From: Psococerastis gibbosa
Lineage: Eukaryota; Arthropoda; Insecta; Psocodea; Psocidae
Reading direction: 5' to 3'
DNA length: 64,000 nt
Assembly: GCA_963971405.1 (NCBI GenBank)
Contig: OZ020485.1
Coordinates: 41,041,469-41,105,468, forward strand
Positions within the stretch are counted from its first letter, which is position 1. Every line of letters begins with the position of its first letter. The position numbers and the translations under genes were made by a program. This document shows, piece after piece, positions 1-10,040 of this stretch. The notes beneath the pieces were generated by a model, which saw only the letters and a program-made list of their open reading frames with translations, had not been told where the DNA came from and did no database searches.

Positions 1-609
1 CATACACTCGATAATTCTGTTGTCTACCTTGTGAACACAATATATTCAATCTTCTTTGCATTAAAGTGACTTCCATCATTAAAAACGGGCAGTAACTTCG
101 CAATATCACTCAGTTCAGAATTCCCTGTAAAAAAAATTGACCAGTCCACTCAAATCTTACCAAAACGGCTAAGTAAGTAGGCTTCATTAGGTGCATACTG
201 TGGTTTTCCAAAAAAAGCTACATAAATTATTTGTTTATTCCCAATTCGCTATCTTAAATATATTACCTACCCGTTTGAATGGTGATAAGAGTCAAAACAA
301 TACCTAATAAAGACATGCTTAACAATTCACGCATTGTAACTAATTCTACATGGGTGAATAGACCTCATTAATTGATGTTGAGAAACGCGTCACAAAAGTC
401 ACTACTAAGCAATGACACAACTGTTTTACATGTCCATATTCGACTGATGTTATATCCTGTACCTACCTAGTGTGCAGAACTGCAGGATTCGCACATGTGC
501 ATAGACGTTGCATATGATAGGCCCAGTGCCCAAAACAATTGCGTTAATATTACAGTATTAAGTTAACCTAGAGGAACCCTAATTATTGGCTTATTGCTTG
601 AACGCACCG
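1..609. other. AT-rich intergenic DNA, nothing recognised
   Basis: No coding frame, repeat family or RNA signature is visible. The stretch ends at the target site of the hAT element that starts at 618. Confidence 0.5.
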
Positions 610-617
610 CATATGGC

Positions 618-1371
618 CAGTGGCGTAGCCAGAAACATTTTTTTTGGGGGGGTCCAGTTTTCATGCAACATCAGTACATAAAGTTTGCCCTTATACGAAT
701 TACGATAGGTTTTCGAATGGGGTGGTGCTTCATTTACTGCCCCCCCCCCCCACCGTCTTTTCGTTAAATAGTAGAAAAATAGGAAACCTGTCCTCATGGA
801 CGTACGCATCTTTTAGTTAGGGACATGATCTTAATTTCCCCACCCGAAGGGTTGGGGGCCGAAGGGGGGACGGGGGGTCTCCCCCGGGGAAGGTTTTTTG
901 AAAAAAATATGCCTGGAATTGTGGAGTTTTACACATTTTGATGTATATACGTCCCATAACCTATTCTAATAACGCTTAGGTTTTACAGCCGAAGAATATT
1001 AGACCTACTACAAGAAAGGGGGCCCGGGGGCCACCCCCGGGTGAATTATTTTTAAAAAGAATAGGCCCAAAATAGTGGAATTTACGCACTTTGAAAGCAG
1101 TTATGCTCATATTTCACATATGAAGAATATTACAGCTAACAAGGGGGCCTGGGGGTCTCCCCCGGGGAAGGTTTTTGAAAAAAAAATAGGCCTGAAATAG
1201 TCGGCAAAAAATTTTGCAGACGATAACATTATTAACAAAACTGGAAACAGGGGGAACGGGGTCTCCCAGGGGCATTTTTTAAAAGGAATATCTGAAAAAT
1301 TTTCTGTTTTGCTAAATTTGGGGTGGGGTCCCGACCCCGCTGACCCCCCCCCCCTCTTAGCTACGCCACTG
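618..1371. mobile_element. Non-autonomous hAT-type DNA transposon (754 bp)
   Basis: The ends are inverted copies of CAGTGGCGTAGC (left) and GCTACGCCACTG (right). They are flanked by a perfect 8-bp target duplication, CATATGGC, at 610-617 and 1372-1379. An 8-bp duplication with CA..TG ends is the hAT hallmark. The interior holds runs of G or C and degenerate internal repeats around 840-900, 1015-1040 and 1140-1170, and no transposase. It lies downstream of the lipase gene. Confidence 0.88.
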
Positions 1372-1581
1372 CATATGGCGTCCATGAATTGATTATACTT
1401 TTATATCCACCCTAAAATAAAAATACCGCGTGAAAAATTCTACCAAAAGTCCCGACCCCGCTGACCCCCCCCCCCCCCCCCCTCTTAGCTACGCCACTGC
1501 ATATGGCGTTCATGAAGTGATTATACTTTTATATCCACCCTAAAATAAAAAAACCGCGTGAAAAATTCTACCAAAAGTCGG
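1330..1581. repeat. Tandem duplication spanning a hAT end and its flank
   Basis: About 120 bp, starting in the right end of the hAT element and running through its target duplication into flanking DNA, is repeated directly (roughly 1330-1452 and 1453-1581). The copies differ by a few substitutions and by C-run length. The second copy therefore carries a solitary hAT right end at about 1488-1500. Confidence 0.8.
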
Positions 1582-1778
1582 AAGCATATCCAAATATGTA
1601 GGCTACTCTTATCACAAAGAAGCTATTTCGTGTCATGCCTATGCATTGTCTGTAGCAGCGAGACTATAAGAAATGGTATTAGACTTCACACTTTATTTAC
1701 AATATCATGTCACTTTTGTAACATCAATAGTTTTCAATGGAATAAATGGAAATATCTAAGTTATGTTTGTTAAATATG

Positions 1779-1784
1779 TTTATT
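1779..1784 (-). terminator. Polyadenylation signal AATAAA of the lipase gene
   Basis: Read on the minus strand, AATAAA lies about 69 nt after the lipase stop codon (1853-1855), a normal distance for a short 3' UTR. The cleavage site itself cannot be identified. Confidence 0.55.
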
Positions 1785-1852
1785 AGACAATCAGCATGAG
1801 TTTCAGCAATATGTAGCCTAGGTATATATTAACAAAAATGCCAAATTTGTAG

Positions 1853-1898
1853 TTAGGGCACACCGTCAGATTCCACATACCAGACAGTACCGAGATCA
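1853..1898 (-). CDS. Lipase exon 7: C-terminus and stop
   Basis: The exon is 46 nt. Acceptor TTTTTCAG is followed in phase by DLGTVWYVESDGVP and TAA. The position and the aromatic beta strand fit the family's final G.YYL.T segment. There is no C-terminal PLAT domain, as is usual for short invertebrate members. Confidence 0.8.
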
Positions 1899-4800
1899 CT
1901 GAAAAATAAAATTTCAATACCATTAGGCCTACAACATAATTAAAACAATTATAAAGATATTACACTCTACGATATTTGTAGTCCTCATAATGGTATTTTT
2001 AAGCGAATATGTCATTTCCATATATAGTGTGTACCTAGTATTGTATAAAGTTATTAGAATATCTTTTGATTGGCAAGATATAACCTTTTAGCCTATCCAT
2101 ATTTTTGAAAATACCTTCGCTTTCCAGCAGCTTGAATAGCTTGAACAATAAGTAGATCTCGGTTGGGTCTGAACGAATCCGCATTAATTCCGGTTGAATG
2201 ATAAATTAAAATATTTAAAAAAAAAAAAACACCCACCAGTTGGTATCGGCGATTGCACCGAGGTATGCTCTTTTGGAAGTGTCACAATCAACAGGAGTTG
2301 AGCCGTCAAACCTACTGCATTTGTACCCTGAATACGCCTCCGGCTCGGTCATAGTCCGAATGTAGTAGCGGAATGAAGACAGATGGTCGCAAAGCCCTGA
2401 AAACCGAGTGTATCCAACAGATAGGACAGTTTTTTATAATTTCTAAGATCCTGTATTGTAATAAAATTAATACGCTACTTGACAATTTTTGAAAACCTAT
2501 TTCAATGCATTATTACGGTAGTATATTAATTTCATGCCCATTAAAATGATTTTTTCCTTTTAAAAAAAAAAAGTCCTTGCGGGACGTGCACCCCTAATTA
2601 GGCCTAATAGTCGCAGGCAACATTAGGACTGGAAATAGATTTCTCCTACTATTGTTCAATTTTGCAAACAAGATCAGGACTGGAAATCTATTTTCCTGCA
2701 ATTTTTAAATTATGCAAAAAAGAGCAGGACTGGAAATCTATTTCACCTGCAATTGTTAAATTATACAAGCAAGATCAGGACTGAAAATCGATTTCTCCTG
2801 CAATTGTTAAATTATGTAAGCAAGATCAGGATTGGAAAATGATTTCTCCTGCAATTGTTAAATTATGCAAGAGAACAAGACGATTAACAGTGAACTACGA
2901 ATAATTGTAGAATAATATATGGATATTATCAAGCAAATTTTCTCAGTTCAATTGCTAAAAGGTGATATGGATAGTTGGACACATACAGTATAGGCTCGCA
3001 AAGTAATTAGACTAAATAAGGAAATGTATGTAGTTTAAATCAAAGTGACATTTTATTGGCCAAGCAACCAATAAGAACAATAAGACATTGGTCCAATAAT
3101 TTGTTGATGGCAATAATGTTTTGTATTGGATCCACGGGGGGGGGGATGACCCCCTGACTCCCTAAATGGGTAAATTCATAAGATACCTAGTAAAAAAATG
3201 AATAAAACTCAACTTTTCAACAAAAAATTACCTTTTAAACTTACAAAAAACTAGTGCCCCCCCCCCTAAATTTTCCGCTGGATCCGCCCTTGGTGTTGAC
3301 CCTGATGATACACTCCAATATTAATTGATGAAGCAGTAGAATCCCGGCCTTGTTCAAATTCCCGTTGACCCATTCAATTGTGCTCACCTATAGCGTCATC
3401 ACATCCCGGTTGCTTTGAACCTCCGGCAGGATAGAAATTGCATCTGCAAATTGGTTTGTTGATGCCGAAGGTTGTACTGGTATGAATGCAATCTACGATG
3501 TCAGCATCACCTGGGCGGAGGACGTCCATTGTAGTTTCCGGGGGCAAATTGTTCCAGTTCGCCGGGTCAAGACCTGCAAACGGAATAGTAGCAGCATTGA
3601 TGGCAATAATTAATGACAAGTTGACGTTACCTTGGTATTTATTTCACAAGCCCAAGTTGGGGTATTGCTATAAGGTTTCTATACTAGCAATAATCGCACC
3701 TCAGTAAAACCCCATTGGTTCCGATAACACCGCTGCGCAAGGCAAATTTTTCTCTGAAGCATCAACATTGGAATTGTAAATGCTGATACAACATACCATG
3801 ACGTCATCATAATATTTCAATTTTATTTTTATTTTCCGAATTACTTAACTTACTTGGTTAAAAATTGTTTTATAAAAAATACACGGTTATTTATTAACTT
3901 GCCTAATATCAAGGCCGTAGCCAGGACTTTTTTTCGGGGGGGGGGGGGGGTTAGAAATTTTATAGGCTATTACATAGTGGTTTTTATTTTTCCTCTCAAA
4001 ATAAATTCTGTCTAGTATCAAGCCATTTCATTTCTGGGGGGGGGGGGGGTTGAACCCCCATGAACCCCCCCTTGGCTACGGCCTTGCCTAATATACACTT
4101 CGAAAAATTATGATGTATTCAAATGGTATGCCTCCCCCCCCCTCCCCCATTGCAGCAATCTATCAATCAAACGAATTATTATGCATTAAAATTATATTAT
4201 TTATTTATGTATCATATTACATTATATTATACATGCCTGTTAATCTGCTAACAGGGTGCTTGTTTCGTCGCAGACATTTTCCAGCCTCTCCAGCCACGTG
4301 ACAGCCGACGCTGTGGGCGACAATATGCAAGTTTTCGGCTTTCAGCCCCTGCTCATTGATTAGGAACAAAACAAAATCGCAGACATTGTTTCCGATATTC
4401 TGGTAAAAATCATAGATATCCCCGTCAGACGGACTGTAATTTATGTAGTTGACTACGAATACGTTCTGGTCGTAGTTCTTGACCCAATCTGCAGATAACA
4501 ATATTTATTTTAAGAGAAACTTATATAGGCCTAGGCTACTATAAAGAAATGATTCTCATCTGCCACCTAAGTTATGTGAGGCTTTGTTTCTATTTGATGC
4601 ATCCACATTTACTTACCTTTCAACAAGGTTCTGATGCTATAAATCAGGCAATGGTACAAGATAATAATTATAATATACCGGTACATGGCGTAAACAATCC
4701 AATTCTGATTTGGTTACATAACCATGTATTTACAGAATTTACCGATGAAAATAGTCTCCTAAAATAGCTGAGCATATTAGCTTGACTTAGGAGAGAACAG

Positions 4801-6251
4801 GGTATTAAGCCAAGAAAATACTTTACTTGCAAACTTCCTTTCAAAAATCTGTTGTGAAATAGAAGACATACAATGATAAAATGTGACGGTGATGGCCACG
4901 AAAGAAAGGAATGAACCGATGCATTCCTACCAATTTCAGTCTTGATCTAACTGTCCAATACGTCTTCGGTTTAGGAAGGTTCACCTACTTTGTCTGAAGT
5001 CAACAATATTGGGAAAGTTCATTGATTCCAGAAAGCCGTGTACGAGTAACATGGTAGGGAGGTTGCTGTCGTAACTGGTTCCATTCAAACTGTCCGAGTT
5101 GTTACGAACTTGAATTCCGGTCTCTTCATTTTTCCTAAAGACATTCAAAAAAATTAAGTGCATTTGAAATGTGGGTATATATATACCAATGCTGCGCGTC
5201 TCCTGGAGAGATTGTGTCCCTAATGCGGAATACAGAAGCCGAGTTACGGCTGACGGCTAAGAAACATGACATACTTCGGCCATATGATGAAAAACGAAAA
5301 GTGTCACTTCTGCATGTAATAATCCAGGGGAAGATAGAAGGACTGAAGGCTCCCGGCAAAAGAAGAAGGTCGTGGTTTGAAAAACCTGTGGCAGTTGTTT
5401 GGCACGACTTCCCTTATCAGAGCAGCAGTCCCCATTGAGGTCCTAACTGCCACGACGATAGCTTATCTTCTATAGAAGAGGCATTAAAAGAAGAAGAAGA
5501 AGAAGAAGAAGAAGAAGAAGAAGAAGAAGAAGAAGAAGAAGAAGCCTAAGTGGATAGATTTTTTTTTAAAACATTCAATGTTAGCAAATTGAAGGATTAT
5601 TGCATTGGCTATATTTTAACATTTGATCCTTGACGCATTTTATATTTTTTTATTCGATTATACTATAGACTAACTAACCTAACCAACACGTCAAACCGCA
5701 CCTTGCGGTATTTGTATTATTAGTATTAAATTGTTATTGCTGCTGGTATGAATATCTTCTTCTTCTTTCTTTTCCTTGTCCAGTATTCCCTGGACAAGGA
5801 GCATACATTACAAAAAATACAATACATAATAATACCATCCCGCATCCCCAAGTTAGCGCTTATTTGGGACAAAAGACTCATACAGTGCTGCTAAACAAGG
5901 CTTAACCATTTATTTTTGTTATTTATTTTTTAATGTTTATTTTATTTTTTTTATTTTTATTTGATTTTAACTTGTTATTTTAATGTCAGTTTTATTATTA
6001 TTATTAACTCCCATTGACCAGCCATCTTTTTATAGCTGTTTTAAGTCACCCATCTGTTTAAATTTTTTCATTTGTGGAGGAAGTTCATTAAATATCTTTG
6101 GTATAAGTACTTTGTTTAATCTCTCTCCGTATTTGTTATATGTTATCTCAAACTTAAGCTTTTTTGGGCTTCTTGTATTGTACTTCCCTTTATCATCTAT
6201 TTGGTATTCTTTTTTAAAATAGTTACCTCTTATTAATTTATACTTGAATAG

Positions 6252-6293
<42 letters not shown>

Positions 6294-8816
6294 TACTTAC
6301 TGCGAATAGTACCAATAAGTGATTTTTTCATCATCATCATCTGCGAAGTTTACATCAGTACTCTCCAGGCTAGAAAGACGCTCTTCAAAAGTTTGCGTCG
6401 CATCAAGACCAATTGAAGAGTCTGAAATTAATCAAAAAATATAATTATATAATGGGCTGGCTGCGCGACTTTAATTTATGCCTTATTTAATTTATTTCTT
6501 AATCTTGCAAATTGTTTTATTTATTGTATGCATCTACCAACATTATACATAATGTTGGTAGATGTATATATACTGTACATACATACATACAATACATATT
6601 CGCCTCCCGAACATAATATTAGAACTAAAAGGGCGTCGAATCCAATGGCTGGGTCATGCGCACCGTATGCAAGCGGATGAGAGGACACCGAAGCTGGTTT
6701 TCGAAGACACCTTCAACCACCCTAGGCGGCCCGGTAAGGCCAAGGCTCAGATGGATGGACCAAGTGCTCGAAGATGTGCACGCCACCGGCACCCGAGACT
6801 GGAAGCTAGCGGCGGAAGATTGTCCGAGATGGCGTGGCGTAGTGGCAGCGGCCAAAAGTCCCCCCGGGCTGGATGCGCCTACCTAAGTCAAGTAAGTCAT
6901 CCACCAACATGAACCCAAAGTTCATGCGGATGACTACACTCGAGCACAATTATTTACGGGCTGCTAAGGGAAAGGCCCAGCAATGATAATTTTATTGTAA
7001 TTTAATGTAACGTATTGTGCATTTTTTATTATATGAAATTGATTGATTGATTGAAATGAAATAAACCGAAATCTACCTAAAGTATGGCAAGGTAAGTGGC
7101 ATGGCCGTGCCCAAGGGGGTGGTCCAAGGGGTCCAGACCCCCCCCCCCGAAATATCTTTTTTTTAAAGTAAACCTGAATTGTTTGAATAATTTGAATAAA
7201 TTTATTTATTATTATTATCCAATGCCCACTCTTGGCATCTTTGCCATTCGGTGTCGCGCAAGCCAGTATAGATCAGCGAGGAGATATTCTCCTGTGTTCA
7301 CCGACGAGTCTCGAGCGTCTGCAAGCCCCGGGCATCCAAAGAGATGATCGGCCACCATTGAGGGGTGTCCACACAGGGGGCATGAGGACGAGTCGAATAC
7401 GCCTATCCTATGTAGGTGTGAAGCTAGGTAGTCGTGTCCAGTGAGGGCTCTGAAGGAGGCAACAAACACGTGGCGGGGGAGGTTTCGGTTGATTGGCCCG
7501 TCCTTTACTAGCCTCTCCCACTTCTTGCCCTGTGCAGCTGTGGCATGACGAGTTTTTACTTGATTAGCATATGTGCAGTTTATTAGTGATCTCGCAGAGG
7601 AGAGTGTAGTTTTCACTTTAACCTGCTGTAGTGATGCGCCAAGTTTAGCTAGGTGGTCTGCATTCTCATTTCCAGCCACACCTGTGACTCGGAATCCACT
7701 GAAGCGCAATTGTCCAGCCAACAGGGGGTGAAGTTGATCGCCTGCTCGTGGTGCCCCCTGCCTGAAATAACTAAACGATCAACCGAGGTACGCCTCAAAT
7801 CGTGCAAAGCTGTGTGTAAATTTATTTGAGTTTGAACACTGGATAAAATGGAATTTCATTAATAAATTACATTTAAAAAAATTTGGACCCCCCTCCCCCC
7901 CGAAATCAAAACCTGAGCACGGCCTTGGTAAGTGGTGTTTTCCCATATCATAGGTATCTAAGATTTCGAACTCTGTACAGTAGATACGGAGGTATAGTCT
8001 ACATACATGTTATGGTGTGCCCTATTGTTATTTGCCTATCTATCCGAAGTACTCGTATTTCAACAATTTATCAGGGCCATTTTTACATTGTAAGTCGAGT
8101 TTGAGTTAATCAGTCGTATTAACAAAATAACGTTTTGGGGGAGTGGGGCCAACCCAGATTGCATTTTTCTTTAAATTAATTCCTCTCCAGATGGAAGATT
8201 GGCGATCTTTCATGACAGTTTGGGCCTTGAAGACTGCTGCTTTGAAAAGGGAAGTCGCGGCCTTGCCAAACCAAGCTGCAACAGGTTTTTTTCAACCAGG
8301 ATGTTCTTCTTCTGTCGGGAGCCTTAAGTTCTTCTTTATCTTCCCATGGATTATTACATGCAGAAGACGATACTTTTCGTTCCTCATCGCATGGTCGAAG
8401 TATGTTGGTTTTTCTTAACCGTCAGCACTCAGCAGCAACTCGGCTTCTGTATCCATTCGCCTCAAGATTTCTGCATTAGGGGCGCGATCTCTCCATTGAG
8501 ATCTCTCCATCAACTTCTTGCCGCGAGCTAGACGACGATGTTGAATTCTACGAACCAAACCGCTTACCGCACTGCACTGTTCATCACCCAAACATCTATC
8601 AGATCTGGCAACTTATAAGCATTACAACAACTCACATTAGTTAATTACGTCTAATAACATTTTCCAATTTCGGAGGGGGGACTGCCCTCCTTATTTGCAT
8701 CACTGAGTTGATAAATAAAACCTTAGCCTCTAGCTGATATTCCATGTGTACTTACTGCAGCTTTCCTTACCGAACAAGAGACATATTGAAAGAATAAGAA
8801 GCGTATACCCCTTCAT
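1853..8816 (-). CDS. Secreted pancreatic-lipase-family hydrolase, complete gene, 7 exons
   Basis: Exons, in gene order: 8816-8756, 6421-6301, 5134-4989, 4488-4237, 3573-3388, 2396-2237, 1898-1853. Coding length is 972 nt (323 residues plus stop), and all junction phases agree. Residues 1 to about 16 form a signal peptide, so the product is probably secreted. Family landmarks in order are ITYW (near 55), LLVHGF (near 90), the nucleophile elbow AHSVG with Ser169, LDPA with Asp196, and CDH with His260. The first Gly of the usual GxSxG is Ala. The loop between GC and CDH, which is the lid in vertebrate pancreatic lipase, is only a few residues long. The Asp-to-His spacing is 64, as I recall for phospholipase-A1-like and insect short-lid members. 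The reaction is therefore probably ester hydrolysis of a neutral lipid or phospholipid; which one cannot be decided here. Introns hold LINE, hAT and minisatellite sequence. Confidence 0.9.
2237..2396 (-). CDS. Lipase exon 6 (catalytic histidine)
   Basis: The exon is 160 nt, with acceptor TTTTCAG and donor GTGGGT. It encodes residues 256-309 and begins LCDHLSSFRYYIRTM. This matches the C.H.R...Y..S block, with His260 as the catalytic histidine. It then reads YKCSRFDG and an S..RAYLGAIAD segment like the family's M-G-Y/H-AD block. It is a short exon found by its splice sites and frame. Confidence 0.9.
2618..2876. repeat. Minisatellite, about 51-bp unit, five copies
   Basis: Direct repeats begin with CAGGACTGGAAATC and end with AATTATGCAAGCAAGAT-like sequence. 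Copies are 50-52 bp and diverged by several bases. The array lies in lipase intron 5 (2397-3387). There are no spacers of unrelated sequence. Confidence 0.85.
3127..3293. mobile_element. Degenerate hAT-type MITE in lipase intron 5
   Basis: The right end reads GGATCCGCCCTTG, the reverse complement of CAAGGGCGGATCC. The left end keeps only GGATCCAC before a G-run. Internal G- and C-runs match the other hAT MITEs here. The outer left bases and the target duplication are lost. Confidence 0.55.
3388..3573 (-). CDS. Lipase exon 5 (catalytic aspartate, lid region)
   Basis: The exon is 186 nt, with acceptor TTTGCAG and donor GTGAGC. It encodes residues 194-256: LDPANW with the predicted catalytic Asp196, then LRPGDADIVDCIHTST, matching the conserved DA.FVDVIHT block. 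Next is FYPAGGSKQPGC, matching the FYPNGG..QPGC block. The lid loop that follows is nearly absent. Confidence 0.92.
3910..4086. mobile_element. hAT-type MITE (177 bp) in lipase intron 4
   Basis: The terminal inverted repeats are CAAGGCCGTAGCCA and TGGCTACGGCCTTG. The 8-bp target duplication CCTAATAT at 3902-3909 and 4087-4094 is perfect. The interior has two G-runs and a C-rich stretch. Confidence 0.9.
4237..4488 (-). CDS. Lipase exon 4 (catalytic serine)
   Basis: The exon is 252 nt and encodes residues 110-194. It contains VFVVNY (the VxVVDW strand) and the nucleophile elbow IVAHSVGCHVAGEAG, with Ser169 as the predicted nucleophile. It ends SRLTG. The only junction that keeps the frame and the family LTGLDPA sequence uses a GC donor (CAG then GCATGT), so the next intron is GC-AG rather than GT-AG. 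Confidence 0.9.
4989..5134 (-). CDS. Lipase exon 3 (LLVHGF strand)
   Basis: The exon is 146 nt, with acceptor CTTTAG and donor GTAGGT. It encodes residues 61-110 and contains TMLLVHGFLES, the conserved LxHGF segment that forms the oxyanion region. The better-looking donor three codons on would break the frame into exon 4. The GTAGGT donor keeps it and restores the family-like NW that begins exon 4. Confidence 0.88.
5175..5487 (+). pseudogene. 3' end of a non-LTR retrotransposon in lipase intron 2
   Basis: An open stretch reads NTEAELRLTAKKHDILRPYD and continues IIQGKIEG..APGKRRRSW, the usual C-terminal tail of a LINE reverse-transcriptase protein. A frameshift follows the RRRSW motif, and the rest (IRAAVPIEVLTATTIA) lies in another frame. 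It is antisense to the host gene. A second copy on the minus strand lies near 8208-8580. Confidence 0.7.
5488..5544 (+). repeat. (AAG)n microsatellite, probable LINE 3' tail
   Basis: About 18 uninterrupted AAG units follow directly after the LINE fragment's last coding bases. This suggests that the microsatellite grew from the element's 3' end. Confidence 0.9.
5545..6255. other. Lipase intron 2, AT-rich, nothing recognised
   Basis: This is T-rich intronic DNA. A short stretch at about 5775-5805 contains an imperfect inverted repeat of TGTCCAGTATTCCCTGGACA type. A related sequence lies near 43325-43350. Confidence 0.45.
6256..6291. repeat. (ATA)n microsatellite
   Basis: About a dozen ATA units end 9 bp from the donor of lipase exon 2 (gene on the minus strand). 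Confidence 0.9.
6301..6421 (-). CDS. Lipase exon 2
   Basis: The exon is 121 nt, with acceptor TTTCAG and donor GTAAGT. It encodes residues 21-61, ending in an acidic DDDDEKITYWYYSQ stretch. The ITYW..Y part matches the first beta strand of the lipase fold (the FxLYT region of family members). It lies directly beside the (ATA)n tract in intron 2. Confidence 0.85.
6612..6900 (+). pseudogene. Non-LTR retrotransposon C-terminal fragment
   Basis: Two overlapping frames together give the LINE tail RRIQWLGHAHRM, PRRPG, RWMDQVLEDV and DWKLAAEDCPRWR, split by a frameshift near 6740. This is the degraded end of a reverse-transcriptase protein. A minus-strand relative lies at 43670-43805. Confidence 0.7.
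7100..7927. mobile_element. hAT-type element interrupted by a LINE
   Basis: The ends are CATGGCCGTGCCCAAG and GAGCACGGCCTTG. The target duplication GTAAGTGG at 7092-7099 and 7928-7935 is a perfect 8 bp. The C-run arms (near 7138-7150 and 7889-7902) flank a nested minus-strand LINE fragment, so the LINE arrived later. Confidence 0.85.
7190..7775 (-). pseudogene. 5'-truncated LINE: RNase H and C-terminal zinc motif
   Basis: The minus strand encodes ALQWIPSH, then GVAGNENADHLAKLGAS, the RNase H domain end typical of I/Jockey-like LINEs. A CPLCG...DHLFGCPGL zinc-binding-like motif follows. A frameshift lies between IPSH and GVAGN near 7685, so the copy is dead. The 3' tail is AT-rich, (ATA/ATAA)n, at about 7195-7218. 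It sits inside the hAT element at 7100-7927. Confidence 0.75.
8208..8580 (-). pseudogene. LINE 3' fragment (minus copy of the 5175 element)
   Basis: Its reverse complement matches the 5175-5487 fragment, including the sequence coding for HAMRNEK, VIIHG and the RSW-type motif, with many changes and stops. It lies in lipase intron 1. Confidence 0.65.
8756..8816 (-). CDS. Lipase exon 1: start codon and signal peptide
   Basis: It encodes MKGYTLLILSICLLFG and a few more residues: a basic residue at position 2, then a hydrophobic core, as in a secretory signal. Two in-phase donors exist: GTAAGT after 8756 and GTAAGG after 8771. The second would give a product 5 residues shorter. Both leave phase 1, so the frame cannot choose between them. 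Confidence 0.82.
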
Positions 8817-8831
8817 TTTGGCACACAGTCA

Positions 8832-8862
8832 ACTGCGGTAGCTTCTACTCCGTCGATTTATA
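8832..8862 (-). promoter_or_regulatory. TATA box and initiator of the lipase gene
   Basis: On the minus strand, TATAAA (8862-8857) is followed about 28 nt later by an arthropod-like initiator, GCAGTT (A at 8834). This is the canonical spacing. Transcription from there would give a 5' UTR of about 18 nt before the ATG at 8816. Confidence 0.65.
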
Positions 8863-9168
8863 CCATACACTTGCGTACCGTATTGATACATTTGTATTGG
8901 GCAACAAATTCAAGAGCTTCGATAAGATTATGATACTCGTGATTTCGTGGTAGCCTATATTTCATTTTAAAGAACTAACAATAAATAAGTATATTTTTAA
9001 AACTTGTTATATACAGTATATGATAAACTAAGCTATTGTAGGAGTTGGTAAAACCCTACAGGCTACTCGACAGTTGTAACAGTAAAGTATAACATATGCG
9101 CTATAGATAAGGTTTTCTTCTTCTTCTGTGTTCTATGAACAAAAAAAGGTTAATCGCATACTTATACA
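8863..9168. other. Intergenic DNA upstream of the lipase gene
   Basis: No repeat or gene is recognised. Any proximal regulatory elements of the lipase gene would lie here, but I cannot name a site. Confidence 0.4.
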
Positions 9169-10040
9169 AAGAACCGGTCCTAGTTTACTCGAACATGCTT
9201 TCCAATTTATCAATTAGTAGATAGTAAATGAGTAATTTCGTGGTAAATAATTATCCTATGGTTAGATTTCGGATATCTCGGGTCGGGGGGGGGGGGGGGG
9301 GGTTTGTCCACCTGACGTCACTGGAGGTGTAGTAAATTCTAGATAGGTCAGACATTACCATACAGCAATAATGGCAGGGCACGCAATGCATTTCAGCGTG
9401 AATTTTCATTTTTTTTTTCACAAACCAACTAGTTTTTTGGGAAAGCAACCTGTCCGGTTTCGTTACTCAATTTAACACCTAAATCATGCCTGAAGGTAGA
9501 AATCATCGATCGAAAAGTTTAACAAAAAAATTATATTTTAGTCATTTTTCATTAAAAATTAGTTATTTTTATTTTTTAACCCCCAGAAGCAAACTATCAA
9601 GGGGAAAGCGAGCCCCCGCATTTTGTTAACATTAATAACGACTACATTTGTGAATTTAAAAGAAATCGTTGGAGCCGTTTTTGAGAAATAATTTTTTTAG
9701 ACGTTTTTTTTTTTAGTTTTGTGAGAATAAAACCCCCCAATTTGAGTTAGCCCAAAATAAAAAAAAAACTGTCTCGATGTATGATTTTTGTGAACCTGCA
9801 TGCCAAATTTCATCTAAATCGATCGAGTGGTTTGCCCGGAAATCGATGAACAGACAGACAGACAGACAGACAGACAGACTGACAGAGCGACAGACAGACA
9901 GAGCTACAGACAGACATTTCGTAAAAACCTTTTGGGTTCCTGGGACCTCAAAACGTGTAAATCCGTTGAAATCTCGTATTCGAAAATTTCGACCATTACA
10001 AAGCTTTCCTTATATAGTACTACGTATAAATTGGAAAGCA
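9169..10040 (+). mobile_element. F1 repeat, copy 1
   Basis: This is a full-length copy of the most abundant long repeat here. It begins AAGAACCGGTCCTAGTTTAC and ends ATAAATTGGAAAGCAA. The left-end TGCTTTCCAATTTAT is inverted at the right end. It carries a G-run (9285-9302) and a (CAGA)n tract (9850-9905). No protein is encoded. Confidence 0.8.
9850..9905 (+). repeat. (CAGA)n microsatellite inside F1
   Basis: About ten CAGA units with two GAGCGA/GAGCTA interruptions lie at the same internal position as the shorter tracts in the other F1 copies. Confidence 0.9.

Noticed and set aside
2618-2876. CRISPR-like array
   Set aside because: The units are contiguous diverged tandem copies with no unique spacers, in an intron of an animal gene. 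It is a minisatellite.
7215-7721. 168-codon frame as a host gene
   Set aside because: GVAGNENADHLAK and CPLCG..H..C are LINE RNase H and tail motifs, and the frame is broken at its start. It is a retrotransposon remnant.
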